From NCBI GenBank assembly GCA_030704615.1, contig CM060733.1, forward strand, positions 30,134,001-30,194,000: 60,000 nt of DNA. The letters are read 5' to 3'. The position numbers were made by a program, and so were the translations under genes. Within the stretch, counting starts at the first letter, position 1; each line of letters begins with the position of its first letter. The stretch is from Takakia lepidozioides. Its lineage: Eukaryota > Streptophyta > Takakiopsida > Takakiales > Takakiaceae. Positions 45,633 to 54,747 of the stretch are shown piece after piece. Below the pieces are notes generated by a model. The model ran no database searches. It worked only from the letters and a program-made list of their open reading frames with translations, and was not told the origin of the DNA.

Positions 45633-47697
45633 CTAACCTCCATCATCAGCATCATTATGACCAGTCTCTCCGTCCACCGTAATTGCCTCACCCCATGGAG
45701 ATCCGAGACCATGATAGATACGTCTTCCTCTTGGCTGAGCATGCACAACCACCTTCCAATTCCCCCCTCTTGTTTTGTCATCGGAGAAGAAAACTTGCTC
45801 CATGTCTGAAAGCCGTGAAAAAGGCTCATCGGAGGGACGATGAGTAGGGTTGAGCCTATCTGCATTGACGCGCATGAAACCACAATCATCTTGCACTAGT
45901 GTTGCGGAGCGCCCCACAAGATGTGGCTGGAACCACCTTCCTTTGAAGAGAAGAAGCCGGTACCTTGTATACTGAAGTTGGAGTATGTTCTCATGCTCTC
46001 CAATGTACTCAAGTTTGCTCATAGCAAGTCGTGTATCTCATTTGCCCCACTCGGAGTCTTGCCAATATGTGGCACACAAGCCAGAATCAAAGGTTGTTTT
46101 GTGCTTCATGTCAAGAGCACGAATGCGGAAATGACGACCGTGAACCCAAACCACCGTGTATGAGGTTGCGAATTGAGAAGGGCCCCTTGCAATGTCTTGC
46201 ACCAAATCTGAAACCACCTCTTCTTGAGCAACGGCGTCATAAACTGAAGTCATGCGCTTGCTCAATCACCAAGGTCGGCGATTTTTGGGGCAAAACGATG
46301 TCATTGGTTTGTGCATCCTCCTCTTCCTTCCACATCCGAGGGGCTTCCTCATCCACCCTTGCCATGTACTCCATGCAATAGAACATAGTTTCTTGCAACG
46401 TATACCCCTCCGCCATGCTACCCTCCGGGTGCGCAATTTGTCTTACAAATCACTTTGAAAGCAAGATGCCTCTCATCCGAAAAGATTGTCCGGCCATAGG
46501 GTCAAGTGAAGCATCCAATGTCGGGACCCCCCTCCATAGCTCTTTAAGTTCATCAACAAGAGGTCGCAAGTACGTGTCCATGTTTGCCACTTGTTTTTTC
46601 CCTATGAGATTTTCACATCATTGTTTCAATGCTCCACCAATATGCGGATTATTCTACAAAATGAATTACACGTCTTACTCCATGATTATGTCACTCATCA
46701 ATCTTGCATCCGAATTGCGTCAAAGATCAGAAGTTTAATGTAAAGTCGAAGGCAATAATAAACATGAAATGAGTACACTCACCTGGCACAATGGCAGCCA
46801 ACATGATATGGCATTTTTTAATTGAAAGATACGGAGGGATGTTGTAATTCACCATGGTCACCGGCCAAGTGGAATGACTACATGACTGGATAGAGAATGG
46901 GTTGACCCCATCCGAGGAGAAGCCGAGGTGGACATGTCATGGGTCCTCCAAGAGAAAAGGCCACATCTCTTCAATATGCCTCCATGCTTGTGAATCTTGT
47001 GGCCTGCACACCTTTCCCGGGGGGCTCCGATGCGAGGCGTGCCATCTCATGAGTCTGGCCAATTCGGGGCTTCGGTACTGTGCCCTCAATCGCGGGATGA
47101 TCGGAAAGTAATGCATTTTCTAGGATGAAATACCCCACGCCCCCCACATGTAATCATCCCATTAGTACACATAATACAACACCCTTATGTCTTTCCCTTT
47201 ATGCAGCCTCTCCCTCATTTGGGTGTGAATGGTCAAAACTATATGTCGCTTCTTCCACTCCTCACTCACTCCTTCCAAAACCACAATCAGATCTTGCATG
47301 AGTACTACTCTCTAAACCCTAAACTTTGTGGAACACACTTTACATACATTGAGAAGATTAAAGAAAATAATCTCCATGCGAGGGGGAATGGCGCTTATAC
47401 CTTGCGTGGTACTTTTTTCCCTTGGACATCATCCCGATATCGGTCTTTCTTGCACTTTGGGCACTTGGTGAGATGCGAATCCTCTCCGTAGTATAGGGTT
47501 TTATCACATGGACATGCATGAAAAATCTTATAGCCCATCCCCATAGAATCCAAGACTTCGCGCGCCTCTTTCCGCGATCGTGACATCTTGGGTTTCAAGT
47601 GTGGAGCAAGGATATAGTCTGCAATAGTTTGCATTATGGCAGACATCCCAACATTGTTTATGCCAAATCGAATTTGAAGATTGAGCAAAAGCCCCAA
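45633..47697 (-). pseudogene. TNP2-type transposase of CACTA #2, decayed
   Basis: Reading leftward: LLNLQIRFGINNVGMSAIM and HACPCDKTLYYG..CPKCKKDRYRDD (47697-47395); HLGFSSDGVNPFS, STWPVTMVNYNIPPYLS and HIMLAAIVPG to a GTGAGT donor (about 46930-46785); HPEGSMAEGYTLQETMFYCME (about 46440-46360); GPSQFATSYTVVWVHGRHFRIR (46265-46038); and the DUF4216 end GRWFQPHLVG...RLSDMEQVFFSDD..NWKVVVHAQPRGR (46022-45633). A CGA to TGA change (46937-46939) stops the conserved RLG-type motif. The N-terminal associated zinc domain is absent, so the gene is broken or truncated at 47697. Confidence 0.85.
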
Positions 47698-47702
47698 TCT
47701 GG

Positions 47703-47792
47703 GAAAATGGTGCCGAATTTCTAGTTCAGGGCCCCGAAATGGCTAAGTCATTGGGGTGGCTGGCACCGAAACTAGAAATTCAGCGCCATTTT
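47703..47792. repeat. Inverted repeat between TNP2 and the methyltransferase-like gene
   Basis: Arm 1 at about 47703-47732 (AAAATGGTGCCGAATTTCTA...) is mirrored by arm 2 at about 47761-47792 (...TAGAAATTCAGCGCCATTTT) around a loop of about 28 bp. The arms match imperfectly over about 30 bp. Position between divergent genes could make it a promoter element, or it could mark an insertion boundary. Confidence 0.6.
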
Positions 47793-49751
47793 TCCACTTC
47801 CGGGCCTAGTCAGTTCGGCGTCTATTCGGCGTGCATTTTGCAGTTTTATTCCCTAAAATTTACCTCGTTCCCGGGACCTCATTCTGTGTGTTTCTTGAAT
47901 GCAGGTACTGCAACTTCTCCCTTTTGGAGAAAGGTCATCTGTCCTTTGAGCCGCCATTCTTCCTCGTATGGAGGAACCCTAGGGCTGACTCCATGTACAC
48001 TGACGTTATCGTGAAGGAGTGGCATCTGGAACATTTGCGCGACTGCCCTTGGTATGTGGACCTTCCGCCCGGCTCGCTCGACTCATCCGAGTTTCAATTG
48101 AAGCTGGATGCTGAGGCTCGACGAAACCGGGCTCCGCTGCCTCCGCTGGGTCCAAAGGAGGCGAAAGCACTTGCCAAGTCCAAGAAAGCGGCAGAGCTTG
48201 CTAAGGCAGGTATTCAAGAGAAATTGAATGAGAAGAATAAATGACAAAAGAAAAGGACACGGAAACAGGGGCAAAAAATAGAAAACCACCGGGGCACCAG
48301 AGGAGGCGCAGGAGGGGCCCCAAGGGAGTGACTCCGATGACGACTTTGTGCAAGGTCCTGCGACTGCTGCAACTGCTACCAAGTCACCGGTCGTCCGGGT
48401 TCCCAAGTCAGTTCGGACTGGGACTGACTCTGCCAAGAAGTTTGGCATATGAGGGCGAGCCTACACGGCGGTATTCGGCGGTGACGTTTCCGAAGAAGCC
48501 AAAGCTAGAACCCCCAACCATCATCCAATGTGTCAATGAGAGCTTCCTTGACGCTCTGGCTGCCAGGGCGAAGAAGGTGGCACACAGCAAGTCTGTGGCG
48601 GAACAGAAGGGGAAAGCCAAGAAGATGGCTCCCAGTACAGAGCCTAAAGACACCCCTGGTTTTGAATCCATGATGGAATTCTTCACGGCTGTGAGCACGG
48701 ATTGCAAGAGCACTCGGGGGGGGTGAGGTGGAGAGATCTTGCGATATGATTCTCCTCGATATTCCAGATGGGGAGCTGCTGGAGGGCCTGGATGGTGTGC
48801 CCACCTGGAACAGGTTCACTAAGGACTACTGGAGAGCCGGGTTTGGGCTGGCGGGGATGCTCCTGGATGACGGTGGATGTATGGTGGTCCTTGCCACAAG
48901 AGGGAAGACCACAGACAATGCTGTAGCAAGGTGGACACCGAAAAGTGTCACCCCGGTCCTCCTCAAAAAATGGTTCTGCATCAATACGCAGGGGTTGCGA
49001 ATAGAGGGCCAGAGTGTAAGTTATCAATCTATTGCATTCACTTCATATTGTGGTGTATCTGAACTAGACCCTGGAGTTGATCCCTCTTTTGTTGGATGTG
49101 CAGACATTGGTGTTTGAGGCATATTGTTTTGTGAAGAGAGGGTCTACGTTCAAATTCCGCAATGACGGTCGTCTTGTTGATGCCGCTGTGGACCCTGTTA
49201 CCTACGATGTCCTCTACAACTATGTGCCCTACTCCAGTATGCCGAAGGACACAAAGACAGGCAAACCATGGCGGTACAGCCGGACCCGGAGCCCTGCTTT
49301 CATCCAAACCCTCATGGAGACGTGCTCGGATGTCCAAGGGCGGATTCTTGACCTCACATGCGGCACGGGTAAGCCTTCACGTGCACAGTTTGTCCCCTGG
49401 CCCGATTGCAATTGCATGCCGCATGCTACTAACTGCCCGCTTTGTCCCTCAGGTGCCTCAATGTGGGCAAGGACGTTGTCCGACAGGCATGTCTTTGCTT
49501 TTGAGCCAGATACTGCCCTCCACAACTCCGAACTTGCAGCAGCTGAACGTCTACCGAAAGAGGAAGAGGCATCCTCGGAGGATGAGGAAGAATCCGACAA
49601 GGAGCAGGAGGAGGTACAAGTTGGGATCGAGGCGACGTGGCAGATGACGACGCAGTGCCACGTCAGCATTTGTCGCCATATCAGCCTGCTGACATCATGC
49701 TCACGCCACGTCAGCGTGGGTGCATGTTCACGCCACGTCACTCCTGTGTGA
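47739..49751 (+). pseudogene. Beta-class DNA amino-methyltransferase-like gene, spliced and frame-broken
   Basis: After an acceptor at 47904 (AATGCAG) the reading is YCNFSLLEKGHLSFEPPF...WHLEHLRDCPWYVDLPPG, then a charged KEAKALAKSKKAAELAK linker. The conserved part starts at about 48745: MILLDIPDGELLEG (place of motif IV, normally DPP(Y/W)), then WRAGFGLAGMLLDDGGCMVV. An intron at about 49016-49103 follows, then PWRYSRTRSPAFIQTLMETC, then ILDLTCGTG|ASMW across an intron at 49371-49452 (motif I), then FAFEPD (motif II). Motif IV before motif I is the beta-class order of N4-cytosine/N6-adenine methyltransferases. The tail is acidic. Lesions: stop 48242, TAG 48279-48281, frame change about 48450, G8 run 48716-48723. 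DIPD replaces DPPY, so activity is doubtful. Class assignment is by motif order, not a search. Confidence 0.6.
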
Positions 49752-49788
49752 GCGTACGCTCGCGCGCTCACGCCATTGCGTCGTTGCT
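49655..49788. repeat. CCACGTCAGC-type short repeats at the insert's right edge
   Basis: GCCACGTCAGC, CATATCAGC, CGCCACGTCAGC and CGCCACGTCAC follow within about 90 bp, then a GTGAGCGTACGCTCGCGCGCTCAC imperfect hairpin split by a short spacer. They overlap the 3' end of the methyltransferase-like frame and resemble subterminal repeats. No TAGTG terminus is present before gypsy sequence resumes at about 49790. Confidence 0.5.
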
Positions 49789-49791
49789 ATA

Positions 49792-50320
49792 TTAAGAAGC
49801 GAGACCAAGGAATGATTTGATACAATGTTTATCCCAGGGAATATGAAAGTCCCAAACAGACTCAAGCTTTGTAGGATCAGGAAGCAAACCATCCTTGGAG
49901 AGGATATGACCAAGAAAGTGTAGTTCAGGCATGAACAGCTTACACTTCTTTGGCTTCACTTTGAGGCCTGCTATGCGCAATTTGCTGAAAACGCACTGCA
50001 GGTCAGTCAAGTAGGCATCAAAACTGGCTGAATACACATTGATATCATCTACATTCATCCTTCTTGGTGATGTCATTCAGTTTCCTGAAGTCAACACAGA
50101 AGCGTGTGGTGCCATCTTTCTTTCCAACCAGAACAATTGGACTAGCCCAGGGAGAAACTGATGGCTTAATCACACCAGCATCAAGCATTTTCTGGACTTC
50201 CTCTTGGACTATAGCACGTTCCTTGACACTCTCTCGGTAATCAAATTGTTTGATAGGAGGTCCTTCGGTAACAATGTCATGTTGAAGAATGGGAGTGCGT
50301 CCTAAATCAGTGGACCCCAA
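49792..50320 (-). pseudogene. Ty3/gypsy reverse transcriptase, internally deleted
   Basis: Reading leftward: FDYRESVKERAIVQEEVQKM, then MLDAGVIKPSVSPWASPIVL and KKDGTTRFCVDFRKLNDITKKD, the standard RT start. This jumps directly to DDINVYSASFDAYLTDL, FSKLRIAGLKVKPKKC, FLGHILSKDG and KSFLGLAS. The palm stretch between RKLN..T.KD and the (Y/F).DD motif, normally 70-80 residues, is missing. The frame stops at 49792, where gypsy sequence ends at the insert. Cannot encode an active enzyme. Confidence 0.85.
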
Positions 50321-50513
50321 GCTGAAGACATCTAGATTCTTGCAATAAGCATCTCAACTCTCTTTCTTTGCCCTGAGGAGAGGGTGGTACCCAACTTGAT
50401 TTCAGATAGCACTTTGGTGAGGACTTTCTTACCTTCAGGACTGAGATCAGAGACAGGTGGTGGTGCAATTGCAGCAAAGGCATCCAAGGGGCCATGTTGT
50501 ATGCCTATGGCCT

Positions 50514-50930
50514 CTAGTCCAAAGCCTCTAGAGGCCTTTCAGGAGGCTTGAACAAGGTCTTAGCCCATTCTATAAGGGTCGCACAATTGAGGCTGGGATC
50601 ATCCATGACTATTGCATGCAGCAAGTCCCGGGCTGACCCCTTCATGCTCATCTTAAAGATGGCCATTTTGAAGTTCTCAGGCACTCCATTTACGCTAGCA
50701 ACGACTTCAAACATTTGAAGGTACCTATCAAAGTCTTCTCCCATAGTATACTCTGGATAGGGTTGAGTGGTGAGCTGAGGGATCAGATGACAAGACAGAC
50801 TGTGGTTTATGTGCCCAGGAAGAACATATGCATGAGTAGCGCAGCAGGGAACAGTGGCCTGAGTAGGAACATAAGTGCTACTGGCAGCATGTATAGGATT
50901 AACAGCAGATGCAGTACTTTCGCAAGAAGT
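50514..50930 (-). pseudogene. Ty3/gypsy gag segment
   Basis: YPEYMGEDFDRYLQMFEVVA, then NFKMAIFKMSMKGSARDLL and CATLIEWAKTLF match the capsid region of plant Ty3/gypsy gag, upstream of the RT on the same strand. The frame reads back through a Pro/Thr/Ala-rich leader to about 50930, where unrelated plus-strand sequence begins. The protease region (50321-50513) is too short and broken to recognise. Confidence 0.65.
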
Positions 50931-52540
50931 GGATGATCTGTTGTATGAGATATGTGATGAGGATCAGCTTTGGTTTGAGCGTATAGAAAGGGTTATCGTG
51001 GGTGACCTTGTTGTGTTAACCAGTCATCACGAAGCCCTGTTCACGAGACCTTTGCTTGAGCCTGGTGCAGTGGCGTCCAGAGCCAGACAGCTTGCTAGGC
51101 GAGAATTCGAGCTACGTAACAAAGAACGTTTGCCGTCCAGAACAATTACGTCGCGTTTTCTGCATCATCGAGAATTGACCTGGTTAGAAGTAGGTTTGTA
51201 TTTGTCTCTCTCTGGTGTTCGAAGTGCGGAGCTTCATCATGGCCCTAGTTTGGTAGGGCGAAGTTGGTTGTCGTTGATGTTACAAGGCACGGGGGCTTTG
51301 ATCTTGAGGGCGTTACGGTTTCAGCTCCGACCTTGCGCCTTGGCGCCTACTTATTCACAGTTGGTTGATGGTTTGAAGGGTAGGGCCTTGACAGTGCAGT
51401 CGTCTGATCTGGTAGTCTTGGGGGTGGGTACTACCTTTGCTTCACAACGGGTGGTTGGCCCGAGTGCATTTGAGAGATTGAGTGACTATTCGAACTCGGC
51501 TGTGCTTTCGCACACGTGGAGAGAGGGTGACACAACCCGCGTAGGTTTTGGCTTAAGGAAGCTGACGGTTGGGAGTGGCTGGCGTTGGGAGTCTACGAGC
51601 TGCAGTCACACAAGGTGCTGAAGGTGGTGTATTGTTTCACTTGGGTTCCAGAGGTCAGCTCGCCGAGCGCTCGGCCCACTCTCCATATTCCTGCTGCTTA
51701 AAGGTTAACTTTCCAATCTACTTTCGTTTCTTGCATGCTAGGTGATTCAAGAACTACTTGGCTGAGATCAGGAAGGCAGAGGTCCATGAATAGTTCAGAG
51801 GAGCCGCTGGCCGAAGGTGTAGTAGAAATGAACAAGGGATTGGACAACCTGCAAGCAGGTAATTTTGTGGCCAATGATGATGAATTTTGAACGATGGTAC
51901 GTTGGGAGCGGTTGTAGAATCCCCAGCTGGTATTGCGTTGGTAGATAAGGGTTCTGGGATAGCCAACCCCGAGGGCCTCTCTGCTTATGGTCGAGGTAAT
52001 GAGGCCATGGTGGCTGGACAACCTGAGCCTACGCTGGCTCGGGAATTGATCGATCTGCCCTCCCATCCTGTTCATATTCAGGGGGTAGACAGGTATGGTT
52101 CGGATGTTTGGGCTACTATGAGCGGTATGCCAGCCCCAGTGACAAGTATGATGCATGTGCCTGTGATTAGTCTCCCTAATCCCACTCTCGAGGGAGGGAC
52201 TAGTTCTTTGAATTCAAGTTTGCATCCGAGTACTGTCCCTTTGTTGAATGTCTCCAGTCTTGCTGCGGGTGGGGGGACAGTAGAATCAGTGCCCTCCACC
52301 TCGTTTGTTGGTCATGCACGTCATGTGGGAACTCTTCCTATTCAACAGATGGGGAGATTGCCATAGACTGCAGCTAATCAGGCTATAGGTACACATGCTA
52401 GCAATGTCAATACTGTCCCTGTTCATGTTGGCAATTTAAGCTCTAGAACAGCTCATATGGTGGGAGTGACATCCACTCCTCCCATGAGTGGTGTGCCATA
52501 GCCCCACCTACAGTCGGTTTACCCGGCAGCTTAGTCAAAT
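50931..52540 (+). other. Unclassified plus-strand coding-like insertion in the gag region
   Basis: A frame from about 50931 to 51621 (EVDDLLYEICDEDQLWFERI...RARQLARREFELRNKERLPS...WREGDTTRVGFGLRKLTVGSG) and another at 51887-52366 (Gly/Pro/Ser-rich: GIALVDKGSGIANPEG, then HVPVISLPNPTLEGGTSS) run opposite to the gypsy genes. I recognise neither. The pairing of a charged protein and a low-complexity linker recalls ORF1 of a LINE, but no zinc knuckle is seen. Confidence 0.35.
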
Positions 52541-52546
52541 GTGGTG

Positions 52547-53224
52547 TCACAACTCGATATCTCTCTCTAACTCTGATGCCTGCTTCCTACTCTCAAAATA
52601 CTTAGGTCCAGGATCAACAAAGTTGTCAAAATTATAGTATTCCGGATCACAACTATCTAGAGAGCTGTCAGATTTCTCAAACCTTGGCGACCACGCCTCT
52701 GCCTCATCTAAATTGTCATAATCAGTACCACCGGGAGAACCCAATGAAACAATAAGGGCTTGGATACAAGCGGTTGGTTCAGTGAGAGGCGACGCCGGCA
52801 ACGCAACACTGCCAGGCCGCGCGCCGTTGACTGTGTTAGCAACAGCAAGAACGTCAGCAGAGTAAGAAACGACAGGGTTGGTTTCAACAACGGGAGGAGC
52901 AATAAGAACAACACCAGCAGAATGAGGAGTGACAGCAGGGTTAGCTTCCACACTAGGATTAGTTTCAACAATGAGTTCCACACTAATATGAAGAAACGGG
53001 CTCTCCCCTTCTTTGCGAGCTACACAAGACAAGTCACGAACGGTAGCCATTTCCTGCAACCACACCCCAATGCGCAACGTGAGACGGCGATATTGCAACA
53101 GCAGGAGAAAATACGGCAAGGTGAGGAGCCGCCATTGATAACACGCATTAGCGAACCACTTAGGCAGCAGGATGTAGAGCAGATCCCGCGAAAAAGACCT
53201 AACTGACCCTGACAGCGCGGGCAA
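52547..53224 (-). other. Minus-strand frame next to LTR B, possibly gag N-terminal
   Basis: A 225-codon frame rich in Val, Pro and Ala (VETNPSVEANPAVTPHSAG, then LAVANTVNGARPGSVALP) ending in an acidic, Asp/Glu/Tyr-rich stretch (DYDNLDEAEAW, CDPEYYNFDNF). It lies on the gypsy strand between LTR B and the gag capsid segment, where the gag start is expected. No domain is recognised. Confidence 0.35.
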
Positions 53225-53403
53225 GATCCACCAACGCCTATGGTACCCTGCTTCTCTCCACCATAAAACAAGCCTGAAGCATATACTCGTTTCCTCTCAA
53301 GAAGCAAGGTTTCACAACAAAAGGGCAAGCGGAAAGAGCAGGCAATGCGCAATAGGAGGATCAAACACACGAATCTGACACAAAGCAGCTCTCATCCAAA
53401 GCT

Positions 53404-53708
53404 TGTACACCCACTTCATGTATACACTAATACCCGAGTACACCGCCCTGACCTTGTGTCAGGACGCCGTCCTTATACAAAAGCCTAAGCTTTAGTTGCC
53501 CGCAGCGTGGCCAAAACCCACGGCGCCGCTTTATTACCCTAGATCTGATGAAGGGCTAGGATGTAGCCACCAGCCAAAACTAACCCTAACCTAGATATCA
53601 TTGTGATGGTCTAACGGCTTTATGCACCAAAAAATTATACTATGGATGTGTATCGCCATTTTAGATGAAACGGGCCATTTCTAGCCTAGGCAAATATGAG
53701 CCATCACA
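53404..53708 (-). repeat. Probable LTR (5' LTR of the minus-strand gypsy element)
   Basis: 305 bp, TGTACACCCACTTCATG to GAGCCATCACA, matching 40322-40640. A 14-bp indel (GAGGCGTCACAAGC present only in the other copy) and scattered substitutions distinguish them, so the element is not very recent. No recognisable primer-binding site was found next to it. Confidence 0.65.
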
Positions 53709-54747
53709 CATGATCCAGCCGAGGTAGGAATGCAGTCAGTCGGATATATGGACTACCCTAACTACTTTAGCAGATGAGAGCATCCTAGAAATGCTAATCC
53801 AGCATAACGAAGTCTCTCTGAACCCAGAGTACAGATTTTGGGAGTGTTCTGTCACAACCCACACACTATTCCACATTCATGACAAAGTCGCAGGGCAATT
53901 CTGTGGATAACTCCAGAGTTCTCACAGGCAATCCTCTTTGAAGACAAAGTGCACTTTTGGCGTTGTAGCAAGTAGTAACCTGGATCATGACCTTGGGAAC
54001 ATGCATAGTTGCCCCAAGAAAGGATATGTACATTTGGGTAGTATAACATACAAGATTTGAAGATAAAAATTATAATTGGTGAAAAGAGGCTTTCCTTTCA
54101 TGAGTGCCTTCCCCCATTCCCATCATATCCAACACCCCATCCTCAAAAACTGGCAAATGGAAAGCTTACAACTTCACCTGGACAGCTGAAAGGGGCTGCA
54201 CAATGGCAAGCTATGCAAGGCTAAAACAGAGTAGGACTGATTGAACCGATATGTAATCTCAGATTCTAATCAAGGTGAACCCTGACCCTCCCTCTTGTTT
54301 GCTCCACCCAAGCTGAGAATGATCCACCATGCAAAGTCCAAGTTGGGGGTAGGGTTTATGACCACAGTGATAACCATGAAGACTTCAAAAGGGTACTCTC
54401 CTGCAATGTCTGTTATGAAGGTTCTCTCCCTGTCCTCTAGGAAGCCTATTGACATTGGGTGGACTTGAAACGGGAGTACATTAATGTTTCTGTGACTAAA
54501 TGCCGGCCTTGTGACCTCGTGTCCTTGTTTGTTTCGACCTGAAGCGCTTTGCTTCAGGTAAGGTAGTGCATTGGATTTAGTTGGAAAGCTTGGGGCCTTT
54601 CCCTCTTTAGAATATGCCTACACGGGCCATTCCCTGCAACTCCCTGGAGTGTGATCTCTGAATGGTAACAAGCGGACTCCTACCGCTTGGGGGCAGCCCC
54701 TCCGCCCAAATTGGGCAGTCGTATGCTCTGTCTAGCATACTCGGCAC
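53709..54747. other. Spacer between LTR B and the LINE
   Basis: No gene recognised to about 54480. From about 54480 to 54747 the sequence probably is the 5' leader of the LINE, since the following frame has no early ATG. Confidence 0.4.

Larger units (their letters stand above)
40322..53708 (-). mobile_element. Nested Ty3/gypsy retrotransposon with internal insertions
   Basis: The two TG..CA repeats enclose, on one strand and in gypsy order, gag, RT, RNase H and integrase. It is interrupted at 50.93-52.54 kb by an unclassified block and at 43.22-49.79 kb by the insert carrying CACTA #2 and the methyltransferase-like gene. Because target duplications are not visible, the pairing of the LTRs with this coding region is inferred from position and orientation. 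Confidence 0.6.

Noticed and set aside
40317-53713. 5-bp target duplication around the LTR pair
   Set aside because: Flanks GGCCT and CATGA do not match, so I do not claim one.
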